NCBI GenBank assembly: GCA_964603615.1
Contig: CAZRVU010000001.1
Location: 1 to 64,000 of the forward strand
Origin: JAAZMI01 sp964603615
GTDB lineage: Bacteria; Bacillota; Dethiobacteria; DTU022; UBA8154
DNA: 64,000 bases
Direction: 5' to 3'
The position numbers were made by a program, and so were the translations under genes. Of this stretch, positions 1 through 7,572 are shown in pieces (positions within the stretch are counted from its first letter, which is position 1; each line of letters begins with the position of its first letter). The notes below the pieces were generated by a model. That model saw nothing but the letters and a program-made list of their open reading frames with translations. It was not told where the DNA came from and made no database searches.

Positions 1-12
1 GCAGTAGAATCA
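1..12 (+). repeat. Tail of a third copy of the 228-bp palindromic element
   Basis: The first 12 bases (GCAGTAGAATCA) match the terminal bases of the element copy at 5491-5718 read on the minus strand, and match the copy at 62160-62386 except one base. The window edge therefore cuts through what looks like another copy. Only the end is visible, so this rests on a short match. Confidence 0.55.
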
Positions 13-681
13 TTGATTTTAAAATTGTTCGGAGGCCGGGGAGGCGGGAGCGGTTTGCTCGAAAAATTGTGCACAGGCGATAAACGCGATCGGGGGCAAA
101 GTTTTAATAATTCCGTCAGAATTAGAGCTGTGTTTAGGCCAAGCGATAAACATGTTTGTGCTAAAAGCCGAAAAGATACCTGCGGGAGTAGCTCTGAACT
201 TAAATCAAACGATAAGGAAGGTTGGTCTCAAAGGGGTTTTACGCTAATAGAGCTGCTGGCGGTGCTGGCTATTATCTCCCTGTGTGCTGCTATGCTTTGG
301 CCCAGTGTTCCGGTGCACGGGTACCGCAAACTGGAAACGGCGGCCCGCGGTTTGGCAGATGATCTGCGCTTGATTCGCCAAGCGGCAATTACCAGCGGGG
401 AGCCTTGCAGGATTGACTTTTACAGGTATGCGCAGTACTATGAATTGCATCTGCCGGGAAAAAAGCAGACAGTTTATTTGCCGGAAGGGATTTGTTATGG
501 GGGTATTCCGTCTTTCGCAAAGAGTTCTGCAGGCCTCCCTTTTGTGCATTATAATACGTTGGGGAACCCCAGTGGTGGCGGTACGGTTATCTTAAAATCT
601 GCAAAAGGGGATAAACTATATATTATCGTCACTCCGGTAATTGGCAGGGTCAGGATCTCCTCAGAACCTCCTTTAACGTAA
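13..681 (+). CDS. Prepilin-like (type IV pseudopilin, GspH/FimT-like) protein, start uncertain
   Basis: The frame carries a type III prepilin signal: RGFTLIELLAVLAIISL at about residues 74-90, with the Gly-Phe cleavage site and the conserved Glu at +5, followed by a hydrophobic helix and a globular beta-rich tail. This is the architecture of minor pseudopilins processed by PilD-type peptidase. The 73 residues before the cleavage site are far longer than a normal leader (5-25 residues), and I see no good ribosome-binding site. The frame opens at a TTG directly after the end of a repeat element at base 12, so the true start may be a later codon (GTG at 130) or may have been lost. No other pilus genes are in view downstream. 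Confidence 0.6.
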   Translation: MILKLFGGRGGGSGLLEKLCTGDKRDRGQSFNNSVRIRAVFRPSDKHVCAKSRKDTCGSSSELKSNDKEGWSQRGFTLIELLAVLAIISLCAAMLWPSVPVHGYRKLETAARGLADDLRLIRQAAITSGEPCRIDFYRYAQYYELHLPGKKQTVYLPEGICYGGIPSFAKSSAGLPFVHYNTLGNPSGGGTVILKSAKGDKLYIIVTPVIGRVRISSEPPLT

Positions 682-695
682 CTAACCGGGGTTTT

Positions 696-851
696 ATGTG
701 GTTGGACAATCAAATGCGGCTGGACAGCGGACAGGGCCAAAAGGATATCCCCAGTGGGTTAATAGTTTTCGCTTGCCATATTTTAGTGTTTTGGCTGTGG
801 GCAGTAACGTTTTTTATTATTTTTGTAAGCCTTGCAGGATTCTTTCCCTAA
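696..851 (+). CDS. Small single-pass membrane protein (51 aa), unrecognised
   Basis: A 51-codon frame starts at ATG with a short GGGG tract 4 bases upstream. It encodes a polar N-terminus (MWLDNQMRLDSGQGQ) followed by one strongly hydrophobic segment at about residues 22-48. It follows the pseudopilin gene by 14 bases in the same direction and could be another minor pilus component or a random hydrophobic frame. It lacks the GFTLIE cleavage motif. I do not recognise a family. The call rests on frame, spacing and the single membrane segment. Confidence 0.35.
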   Translation: MWLDNQMRLDSGQGQKDIPSGLIVFACHILVFWLWAVTFFIIFVSLAGFFP

Positions 852-889
852 TAGTGGAATTTACAGTATAAAACGGAGGTGGCGGGATA

Positions 890-1957
890 ATTACAAGGTT
901 AAATAAAACACGCCAAAAAATGGCAGAAACTGATCTTGCAGCAGTTTTGGTTACCCATCCGCCTAATATATTTTATTTGAGTGGATTTTCCGGCAGCAGT
1001 GGTTTTTTATTGTTGACCGGGCAGGAAGCGCTTCTTTATACTGATTTTCGCTATCTCGAACAGGCTGCGCTAGAGGCCCCCCTTTGTGAAATTATCCGGG
1101 TGGACGGTTCCACTGATTATGCAAAAGTAGCCGCGTTTGTATCCCAAAATAAAATAAGCAAACTAGGCCTGGAGGAGGCGCGTTTAACTTGGCGGGACTT
1201 CCGGTTGCTGCAAAAAAGGATTACCGGGGTGGAGTTGCTGCCGCTAAATAATTTTATTGAAGAAATCAGGGCTGTAAAGGAAGAGGCCGAGGTGGAGTTT
1301 ATTGCCAGGGCGGCGAATATTGCCGATGATGCCTGGCGCAATCTTTTTCCCTTGCTTAAGCCGGGTATCAGCGAACAAGAAATTGCTGACGAGCTGGAAT
1401 TTCAAATGCGTAAGCAGGGTGCGGAAAAACTTGCTTTTGAAATTATTGTGGTTTCCGGTGAGCGTTCGGCCTTGCCCCACGGCCTGGCCAGTTCTAAAAT
1501 AATTGGTCCAGGAGAGTTGATTACGGTCGATTTCGGGGCTGTTTACGGTAGTTATTCTTCTGATATGACCCGGGCCTTTCTTTTTGGGGAACCAACCTCC
1601 AAACAGTCCGAAATTTACACTTTGGTGTTGACCGCGCAGGAAATGGCCTTGCAATCGATCAGGGCGGGACAGAAATGTGTTGATGTGGATGCTATGGTTC
1701 GCCAGTATTTTCAGCAGCAGGGCTATGGTGCATATTTTGGGCATGGTTTAGGTCATGGCGTGGGGCTAGAGGTTCATGAACTGCCAACTCTTGCACCGCG
1801 CGGGCAAGGCGTTTTTCAAGAGTTGATGGTTTTTACTGTGGAACCAGGACTTTATATTCCCCAATGGGGCGGGGTTAGAATAGAAGATCTCGTTGTCCTG
1901 CGGGAGGATGGGGTTCAGATGCTGACAAAAAGCGATAAAAAACTTGTTTGCAGTTAA
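890..1957 (+). CDS. M24-family aminopeptidase (Xaa-Pro aminopeptidase type)
   Basis: Cytosolic metallopeptidase expected to remove an N-terminal residue ahead of proline. An N-terminal creatinase-like domain covers about the first 130 residues. The pita-bread catalytic domain follows, with the two-metal ligands visible in order: VDFGAVYGSYSSDMTR (both Asp), the GHGLGHGVGLEVHE His segment, VEPGLY and RIEDLVV (both Glu). The first canonical ATG is at 920, but the family-like lead-in TRLNKTRQKMAE continues in frame upstream, and a strong GGAGGTGG lies 7 bases before an ATT at 890, so I place the start there. efp follows after 74 bases, the common peptidase-efp arrangement in Firmicutes. Confidence 0.9.
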   Translation: MTRLNKTRQKMAETDLAAVLVTHPPNIFYLSGFSGSSGFLLLTGQEALLYTDFRYLEQAALEAPLCEIIRVDGSTDYAKVAAFVSQNKISKLGLEEARLTWRDFRLLQKRITGVELLPLNNFIEEIRAVKEEAEVEFIARAANIADDAWRNLFPLLKPGISEQEIADELEFQMRKQGAEKLAFEIIVVSGERSALPHGLASSKIIGPGELITVDFGAVYGSYSSDMTRAFLFGEPTSKQSEIYTLVLTAQEMALQSIRAGQKCVDVDAMVRQYFQQQGYGAYFGHGLGHGVGLEVHELPTLAPRGQGVFQELMVFTVEPGLYIPQWGGVRIEDLVVLREDGVQMLTKSDKKLVCS

Positions 1958-2031
1958 CAGCAGCTAATAAAAATTGATCATAGATGCGGCAGAGTAGTTG
2001 AACAAAAGTAGGAAGGAGGAGCGGTGAGGGA

Positions 2032-2589
2032 ATGATCTCTACCAATGATTTTCATACGGGGCTAACCATTGAATTGGAGGGGGATATTTTTACAGTAGTA
2101 GATTTCCAGCATGTAAAACCAGGCAAAGGCTCTGCTTTTGTTCGTTCCCGGTTAAAAAATATCCGCAGCGGGGCTGTTGTGGAAAAAACCTTCCGGGCAG
2201 GCGAAAAAGTGTCCAGGGCAATGATTGAACGTAAAGAAATGGAGTATTTATATAATAGTGGGGAAGAATATATTTTTATGGATACGGAAAGCTATGAACA
2301 GATTTCCCTGGGTTTGTCGCAAGTGGAGGAAAATATTAAGTATTTAAAGGAAAATGCACGGTTGCAGGTGCTTTTTTACCAGGAGGAGATAATCGGTGTG
2401 GATTTGCCTCATTTTGTGGAGCTAAAAGTTACGGAAACAGAACCTGGTTTCAAGGGTGATACTGCTGCCGGCGGGAGCAAACCAGCCAAACTGGAAACGG
2501 GTCTGGTTGTCCAGGTACCTTTTTTTATTAACGAAGGGGATATTCTAAAAATTGATACACGTAGTGGAACATATATGGAGCGGGTTTAG
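2032..2589 (+). CDS. efp: Translation elongation factor P
   Basis: EF-P binds between the ribosomal P and E sites and relieves stalling at polyproline stretches. The 185-residue length is normal. The KOW-like N-terminal domain carries the HVKPGKGSAFVR loop, whose Lys is the site of modification in many bacteria. The central OB domain and the C-terminal segment EGDILKIDTRSGTYMERV are characteristic. The start is ATG with AGGAAGGAGGAG upstream. It sits between the M24 peptidase and the acidic zinc-ribbon gene, probably in one transcript that ends at the terminator near 3501. The identification is secure. Confidence 0.97.
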   Translation: MISTNDFHTGLTIELEGDIFTVVDFQHVKPGKGSAFVRSRLKNIRSGAVVEKTFRAGEKVSRAMIERKEMEYLYNSGEEYIFMDTESYEQISLGLSQVEENIKYLKENARLQVLFYQEEIIGVDLPHFVELKVTETEPGFKGDTAAGGSKPAKLETGLVVQVPFFINEGDILKIDTRSGTYMERV

Positions 2590-2638
2590 TGCATGAAAGC
2601 AGGGTAAAATTTATTTTTACATTAAAGGAGAGTTAAAA

Positions 2639-3205
2639 ATGGAAAATCTTGATACCAGAATGGGTTATTTAAAAGGATTGATCGATGGCTTGGAGCTAAC
2701 TGGTGACACAAAGGAAGGTAAGGTTTTTAACCAGATTATAGCGGTGTTCGAGGAAGTGGTTAACTCCATAAAGGAACTAAAAGAAGATTATGACGAACTT
2801 TTTTCTTATGTGGAGGCCATTGATGAAGATCTGACTGACTTGGAAGACGAATGCTACGGGGATGACGATGAAGATTATGACTATGACGACGAAGATTATG
2901 ACTTTGATGATGATGATGACGACGACGACGATGATGAAGATGATGATTATGATTTTGATGATGACGGCGATGACTATGAACATGAATTTGCTAATGACGA
3001 TGAATATGAGATCAGTTTTACGGTAGAATGCCCGGAATGCCACCAGGAAGTACCCATTGATAATGATATTTTAGAAAATGACGAGTCCCTGGAGGTGCTC
3101 TGCCCCAATTGCGGGAAAGTGGTTTTTATCAATGATGAAGAGTGGGAAGAAGAATTGGAAGAAAGCGGTGACGAAGGAGATGAAGATGCCCCTCCAGAAG
3201 GCTAA
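2639..3205 (+). CDS. Acidic CD1247-type protein with C-terminal zinc ribbon
   Basis: The first 75 residues (MENLDTRMGYLKGLIDGLEL onward) resemble the CD1247 N-terminal domain found in Clostridia. A remarkable run of Asp, Glu and Tyr follows at about residues 77-125, encoded by repetitive GAT/GAC/GAA codons. The C-terminus carries two Cys pairs (CPECHQEVP and CPNCGKVV), a zinc-ribbon fold. The start is ATG with AAAGGAG at good distance. It commonly follows efp in these genomes. The function is not established; the acidic stretch could bind cations or basic proteins, which is inference only. Confidence 0.8.
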   Translation: MENLDTRMGYLKGLIDGLELTGDTKEGKVFNQIIAVFEEVVNSIKELKEDYDELFSYVEAIDEDLTDLEDECYGDDDEDYDYDDEDYDFDDDDDDDDDDEDDDYDFDDDGDDYEHEFANDDEYEISFTVECPECHQEVPIDNDILENDESLEVLCPNCGKVVFINDEEWEEELEESGDEGDEDAPPEG

Positions 3206-3500
3206 GAATTGCTTCTGGAAGTCCAAAGGATAGGAGTTGCTGCTAGAAGTCTGAAGCCGCGTTTCATTTAGAGTTTTTTATTTTATGGGGATTGCTACGC
3301 AGGCAATATGGGGAATGTTGAAAATATAGATGCAGTAAAGGTCTGAAACCACTTAAAAGCTACAGTTTTAGCCCCTCTCATCTCGAAACAAAGTCGTGAA
3401 ATTTTGAGGTTCAAGCGTTTAAGAGAGATCCTTTGCCTCGCGCAGGATGTCAAAAATGATCTTTTTCAACAGCTTTGAGCGTCCTTGTGGCGTCCTGTTT

Positions 3501-3531
3501 AACTCCTGGTATGTTTGCCAGGAGTTTTTTT
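3501..3531 (+). terminator. Rho-independent terminator ending the efp transcript
   Basis: The stem AACTCCTGG / CCAGGAGTT has an 8-base loop and runs straight into a T7 tract. It lies in the 467-base gap between the acidic protein gene and spoIIIAA. The rest of the gap (3206-3500) holds no frame I can support, only short hairpin-prone sequence such as ATTGC-tacgcag-GCAAT around 3291. Confidence 0.85.
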
Positions 3532-3570
3532 GATCAGGTGCTTTATTTCAAAAAAACAGGCTTGTCATTC

Positions 3571-3597
3571 ATAAAAGGAACTTTGCTGCAATACTAA
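3571..3597 (+). promoter_or_regulatory. Candidate sigma-E promoter of the spoIIIA operon
   Basis: ATA at 3571-3573 is followed after exactly 16 bases by AATACTAA at 3590-3597, a partial match to the Bacillus sigma-E pattern ATA-N16-CATACAnT. It lies 76 bases before the spoIIIAA start and after the terminator at 3501. In Bacillus subtilis this operon is transcribed by sigma-E in the mother cell. The -10 match is imperfect. Confidence 0.4.
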
Positions 3598-3672
3598 TTG
3601 CTAAAGGGGAAGGAGCCCGGGGAACAAGAATATCCAAAGGGGTTTACCCGGAAATGAAAGGTGAGCTGTGCG

Positions 3673-4689
3673 ATGGCTGCAGCCGAAAATAATATAAAAA
3701 AACAAATTTGCCCCTTTTTAGCGCCAAAGATCCGCTCGCTGGTAGAAAAACTGCCGTTCGATTTTTTGAACAAAACGGAAGAAATACGTTTGAGGCATTC
3801 CCGGCCGCTGATTATTGGCTGGGCAGGGGGCGGCGAATCCTTTTTGGGGGAAGCGGGCCCCGTTTTGACAGCAAACGAGGCCTACCTAATTATGGGCGGG
3901 GACTTGGAAAAGACGTTGGAGCTGATTTGCAGTTATTCTCTTTATGCTTTTGAGGAAGAGTTGAAGCAAGGTTTTTTAACCCTGCCCGGCGGGCACCGGG
4001 TCGGATTGGCCGGGAGAGCAGTGCTTGAAAAAGGCAGGATAAAAATATTGCGGGATATTAGCTCGCTAAATTTCCGTGTGGCCCGCCAGATTAAGGGATC
4101 CGGGGAAAAAGTGCTTGGTTTTTTGTTTGATCGGCGCGGCAGCCGCATCTACCATACTCTGGTTATCTCTCCGCCACAGGCCGGGAAAACCACGCTACTC
4201 CGGGATTTGGCCCGGTTGATTAGCGAAGGTGCCGGGATTATTGGCCAAACCGGGAGGAAGGTGGGTATTGTTGATGAACGTTCGGAGATTGCCGGTTGTT
4301 TCCAGGGAGTTCCTCAACTGGATGTTGGTACAAGGACAGATGTTTTGGATGCTTGCCCTAAGGCAGAGGGTATAATGCTCATGCTGCGTTCTCTTTCGCC
4401 GCAGGTGATTATTACAGATGAACTTGGTAGAGCAAAGGATGTACAGGCTATTGCAGAAGCTGTTTCTGCCGGAGTTTCAGTGATTGCTTCTGTGCATGGT
4501 TCTTCCTTGGAGGAGATCTGCCAACGCCCGGTTTTGGGGGAGTTGTTACAAAGGAATTACTTTGAACGCTTGATATTTCTAAGCAACAAACGAGGTCCGG
4601 GGACTTTGGAGATGATTGTCGAGGGTGAAAGAGGATTGCCCCTGTATTCTGCTCGTTATGGGGGCGGGGGGCAAATGGATGTACCTTAA
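3673..4689 (+). CDS. spoIIIAA: Stage III sporulation protein AA (AAA+ ATPase)
   Basis: Mother-cell ATPase of the SpoIIIA-SpoIIQ channel linking mother cell and forespore. It is related to secretion ATPases. The Walker A motif PPQAGKTTLLRDLAR is at about residue 168, a VGIVDERSEIAG segment follows, and VIITDELG provides the Walker B acid. ATG at 3673 is chosen because AAAGGTGAG lies 8 bases upstream; an in-frame GTG at 3661 overlaps that site. It is the first gene of the spoIIIAA-AH operon and overlaps spoIIIAB by 11 bases, which suggests translational coupling. Confidence 0.96.
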   Translation: MAAAENNIKKQICPFLAPKIRSLVEKLPFDFLNKTEEIRLRHSRPLIIGWAGGGESFLGEAGPVLTANEAYLIMGGDLEKTLELICSYSLYAFEEELKQGFLTLPGGHRVGLAGRAVLEKGRIKILRDISSLNFRVARQIKGSGEKVLGFLFDRRGSRIYHTLVISPPQAGKTTLLRDLARLISEGAGIIGQTGRKVGIVDERSEIAGCFQGVPQLDVGTRTDVLDACPKAEGIMLMLRSLSPQVIITDELGRAKDVQAIAEAVSAGVSVIASVHGSSLEEICQRPVLGELLQRNYFERLIFLSNKRGPGTLEMIVEGERGLPLYSARYGGGGQMDVP

Positions 4690-5200
4690 ATGCCTGGGGG
4701 CGGCTCTGATTATCGCCGCTGCTTATTTTTACGGGAGCAGCATCTCTGCTTTTTATCAGAACCGCGTCAGCCAGTTAGAAGAACTTTTGCTGGGGCTGGA
4801 GATGTTTTTTACGGAGGTTAATTATGGTCTTACCCCTTTGCCGCATGCTTTTGCAAATATTGGAGCGAAACTAAAAAAACCGGTTGGGGCCATTTTTTTG
4901 GATGCGGGCCAGGAAATGCAAAAAGGTGCAGGGCTAAGTGCCCGCGAATGCTGGCAAAAAGCCCTGGGTAATCATTCCGCGGTGCTTGTTCTTTCTTCCC
5001 GTGGCAGGAAGTTGTTGGATAGGCTGGGACTGGCCTGGGGAAAAGGTAATAAAAGTGATCAACTGCGGCAAATAGCATTAATCCAGGAATTGCTGAGACA
5101 GGTCCTGCACGAGGCACGGGAAGAGTTACAAAAAAACGATAAACTGTGGAGGTACCTGGGGCTGCTAGGCGGCACGACCCTGGTAATTTTTCTTTTTTAA
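4679..5200 (+). CDS. spoIIIAB: Stage III sporulation protein AB
   Basis: Membrane protein of the SpoIIIA complex, related to the GspF/PilC platform proteins of type II secretion. An N-terminal hydrophobic segment spans about residues 5-20, a helical cytosolic body carries the NRVSQLEELLLGLEMF and EVNYGLTPLPHAF segments typical of the family, and a second hydrophobic segment sits at the very C-terminus. The start at 4679 is supported by a G-rich tract (4660-4671) 7 bases upstream and gives a normal length of 173 residues. It overlaps the end of spoIIIAA. Confidence 0.94.
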   Translation: MYLKCLGAALIIAAAYFYGSSISAFYQNRVSQLEELLLGLEMFFTEVNYGLTPLPHAFANIGAKLKKPVGAIFLDAGQEMQKGAGLSARECWQKALGNHSAVLVLSSRGRKLLDRLGLAWGKGNKSDQLRQIALIQELLRQVLHEAREELQKNDKLWRYLGLLGGTTLVIFLF

Positions 5201-5277
5201 TAAAGACTCATTTTAAGGAACGCTAAAAATCCCCGGTTTAGAACAAAAGGTGCTGGATTCGGGAGAGGGGTTTATAA

Positions 5278-5484
5278 ATGCATGTTTTAAGAGTTGACCT
5301 CCTTTTTCAGATCGCCGGAATTGGCATTTTTATCTCTGTTATCAATATTGTCCTTAAGCAGGCAGGCAAGGAGGAACAAGCCCAAATGCTGACCCTGGTA
5401 GGGGTGGTGATCGTTCTTTTGTTGGTTTTACAATTGTTGGGGGAGCTTTTCAGCAGCATCCGTGAACTTTTCTATTTATATTAA
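5278..5484 (+). CDS. spoIIIAC: Stage III sporulation protein AC
   Basis: Short membrane protein (68 residues) with two hydrophobic segments separated by KQAGKEEQAQM, matching the size and pattern of SpoIIIAC. Together with SpoIIIAD it is thought to form part of the membrane channel of the SpoIIIA complex. The start is ATG with GGGAGAGGGG upstream. Normally spoIIIAD follows within a few bases; here a 228-bp palindromic element begins only 6 bases after the stop codon. Confidence 0.94.
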   Translation: MHVLRVDLLFQIAGIGIFISVINIVLKQAGKEEQAQMLTLVGVVIVLLLVLQLLGELFSSIRELFYLY

Positions 5485-5490
5485 CTATCT

Positions 5491-5718
5491 TGATTCTACT
5501 GCATAAATTCTATTTGCAAGGCGTTCGCTGGAATCAGCATCCCTTCGACTGGCAATTTTTCGACCGGGCCCATTGAACGTCCTCTTCAAAAGGCCCTAAA
5601 AATGGCGTCCTGCCATTTTTGCTTCAAAATTGTGGCGTCTTCATGGGCTGAATTTTACAGCTCCCGCCCCAGCAAATTTTGTTTTATGCAACAGAATGTA
5701 ATTTTTGCAGTGGAATCA
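5491..5718 (-). repeat. 228-bp palindromic MITE-like element, copy A (inside the spoIIIA operon)
   Basis: Read on the minus strand this element is about 94% identical by eye to the copy at 62160-62386. The ends are imperfect inverted repeats (TGATTCTACTGCA and TGATTCCACTGCA). An internal 9-bp hairpin (AAAAATGGC / GCCATTTTT, 5598-5620) lies near the middle. It has no coding capacity. I could not find a convincing target-site duplication. Size, terminal repeats and dispersal fit a non-autonomous miniature element, but no transposase source is visible. Confidence 0.85.
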
Positions 5719-5747
5719 TATTATGCCTAATTTAAGTGGTGTTTGCT

Positions 5748-6134
5748 ATGGAGATTGCTCAGGTGATGGCTTTTGGGGTTATTGCTACCATACTTATTCT
5801 CTTTATCCGTCAGAACAGGCCCGATCTGGCTCAACTGCTTTCCATCGGCGTGGGGCTAGTGATCGTCACCTATGTACTGGGTTACCTAAAAATGGTTATT
5901 GATATCATCACCGATTTGGCTTTGGAAGCCGAGATCGACACCGTTTTTTTAAGAATTCTGCTACGCGTGATTGGTGTTGCTTATTTGGCGGAATTTGGTG
6001 CCCAGGTCTGCCGGGACGCAGGAGAGGGTAATATTGCCATTAAAATTGAATTTGCCGGGAAAATTCTGATTTTAGTGATGGCTGTGCCTGTTTTAGTGGC
6101 AGTTTTGGAGGGCATTGTTAATTTTATACCTTGA
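5748..6134 (+). CDS. spoIIIAD: Stage III sporulation protein AD
   Basis: Integral membrane protein of the SpoIIIA channel, about 129 residues with four hydrophobic stretches. The segments QNRPDLAQLLSIGVGLV and EFGAQVCRDAGEGNIAIKIE are typical of the family; the latter is the best conserved part. ATG at 5748 is used; the ribosome-binding site is weak (AAGTGGTG) and lies just 14 bases beyond the end of the inserted element, so the insertion may have damaged coupling to spoIIIAC. A longer in-frame start at 5736 is less supported. Confidence 0.93.
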   Translation: MEIAQVMAFGVIATILILFIRQNRPDLAQLLSIGVGLVIVTYVLGYLKMVIDIITDLALEAEIDTVFLRILLRVIGVAYLAEFGAQVCRDAGEGNIAIKIEFAGKILILVMAVPVLVAVLEGIVNFIP

Positions 6135-6179
6135 ACCGGCCTTGTCAAGATCAAAGAACCAGCCTTGTTAAGATCAAAA
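6134..6179 (+). repeat. Tandem 23-bp duplication between spoIIIAD and spoIIIAE
   Basis: The unit AACCGGCCTTGTCAAGATCA occurs at 6134 and again at 6157 as AACCAGCCTTGTTAAGATCA: two copies with a 23-base period and two differences in the shared part. It lies in a 180-base gap inside the spoIIIA operon. A 60-codon open frame across it has no family resemblance and is not annotated. Confidence 0.6.
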
Positions 6180-6314
6180 ATTGGGTTAAAAAGTATTTTA
6201 TCAGTTACCTTGAAAAGGTTTTGTTTACACGATCGTTTACGGGAACTTGGCCAAACGGACACAAGCCTTATTTAAAAAGAGTTCTAGCCAAAGGCGAAGG
6301 CAAAGTGAGGTAAG

Positions 6315-7526
6315 ATGGGTCTTTTGAAATGTTTTCTGAAAAAAGTTTTTCCGATCCTATGTACCGGTATGTTGATTTGGGCATACCCCGGGGGGGGGCA
6401 GGCCCTGGCAGAGATGCAGGGCTTTTCTAGTTATGTTGCCGGCGAAAACGAAAGCATAGAGAACATGTTGCCTCCAGAATGGGAGTGGGTTGAAAAATAT
6501 TGGTCTGAACTGCAAGTTGAAATGGATGAGTATTTGCCGGCCTGGCAGATCGGGGATATTTGGAAGGAAGGGGGGAGCGGGCTTCTTCCTTACCGGGAGT
6601 TTTGTACAGGCCTGGGGCGGTTTTTTTTAGCCGAAGTAATTGCTAATTTGGGGCTACTGGGGCAGCTTCTTTTTCTGGCTGTAGTTGCCGCCCTGCTGAA
6701 AAGCTTGCAAGGGGCTTTTGGCCAGGAAGAAGTTGCCAGGCTGACGGAAGCCGTTGTCTTTTTTGTTTTATTGGGATTGGCTTTAAAAAGTTTTACCTTA
6801 ATTATGGAGACAGGAAGAAATACGGTGGAAAGCATGGTTAATTTTATGCTGGCTCTCCTGCCTGTTTTACTTACTTTATTAGCCTCGCTTGGCCATATTA
6901 CTCTGGTTACTCTTTTTCACCCTTTCATTATCTTTGCTGTTCATTTTATTGCTTCTTCGGTCAACAACGTCATCTTTCCGCTGATTCTCTTTGCTACTAT
7001 TCTTTACCTGGTAAGCCATTTTTCAGCGCATTTCAAAATAAACCGGCTGGCCGATTTTTTCCGGGATTGTGGCATTTTGGGGTTGGGGCTTTTGTTAACG
7101 GTTTTTATCGGATTAATAACAATGCAAGGGGTGGCCGGGGGGATTGGCGATGCCATAACTTTAAGGACGGCCAAATTTTTGACGGGTGCCATTATCCCCG
7201 TGGTAGGCGGTATATTGACCGATACGGTGGAAACTGTAATCAGTTATTCTTTGTTAATAAAAAACAGCGCGACTATTGCCGGATTGGTAATCTTAGCTTT
7301 GGTGGTAGTTTTTCCCCTGGTGAAAATTTTGACGCTGGTCGCGGTTTATAAATTTTGTGGTGCGATTATTCAACCTTTGGGGGAAACCATTTTGGGAGAA
7401 GCATTGCAGACAATGGGTAAAAGCCTCACCTTGATTTTTGCTGCCGTAGCTACAGTAGCTTTAGTTTTTTTTATTGGGATTGCCATGCTGATTGGTGCCA
7501 GCAATGCCACGGTCATGCTGCGCTGA
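6315..7526 (+). CDS. spoIIIAE: Stage III sporulation protein AE
   Basis: Large multi-spanning membrane protein of the SpoIIIA complex. It has an N-terminal signal-like segment (about residues 8-30, ending near ALAEM), an extracytoplasmic stretch of about 80 residues, then roughly eight hydrophobic segments to the C-terminus. The conserved MQGVAGGIGDAITLRTAKF region near residue 270 and TDTVETVISYSLLIKNS near residue 300 identify the family. The length of 403 residues is normal. The start is ATG preceded by GTGAGG. It is fifth in the operon, followed after 46 bases by spoIIIAF. Confidence 0.95.
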   Translation: MGLLKCFLKKVFPILCTGMLIWAYPGGGQALAEMQGFSSYVAGENESIENMLPPEWEWVEKYWSELQVEMDEYLPAWQIGDIWKEGGSGLLPYREFCTGLGRFFLAEVIANLGLLGQLLFLAVVAALLKSLQGAFGQEEVARLTEAVVFFVLLGLALKSFTLIMETGRNTVESMVNFMLALLPVLLTLLASLGHITLVTLFHPFIIFAVHFIASSVNNVIFPLILFATILYLVSHFSAHFKINRLADFFRDCGILGLGLLLTVFIGLITMQGVAGGIGDAITLRTAKFLTGAIIPVVGGILTDTVETVISYSLLIKNSATIAGLVILALVVVFPLVKILTLVAVYKFCGAIIQPLGETILGEALQTMGKSLTLIFAAVATVALVFFIGIAMLIGASNATVMLR

Positions 7527-7572
7527 AGCGGCATTGTTTACATGATGCTACTTTGAGGGAGGGTAAAATAAA

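Noticed and set aside
1244..1744. 166-codon minus-strand frame opposite the aminopeptidase
   Set aside because: Shadow of the M24 gene; the + strand shows all metal ligands.
2777..3043. 88-codon minus-strand frame rich in Ile, Val and Phe resembling a membrane protein
   Set aside because: It is the reverse complement of the GAT/GAC-rich acidic tract of the + strand gene.
6131..6313. 60-codon forward open frame between spoIIIAD and spoIIIAE
   Set aside because: It covers a tandem duplication, has no ribosome-binding site and no resemblance to a protein family.
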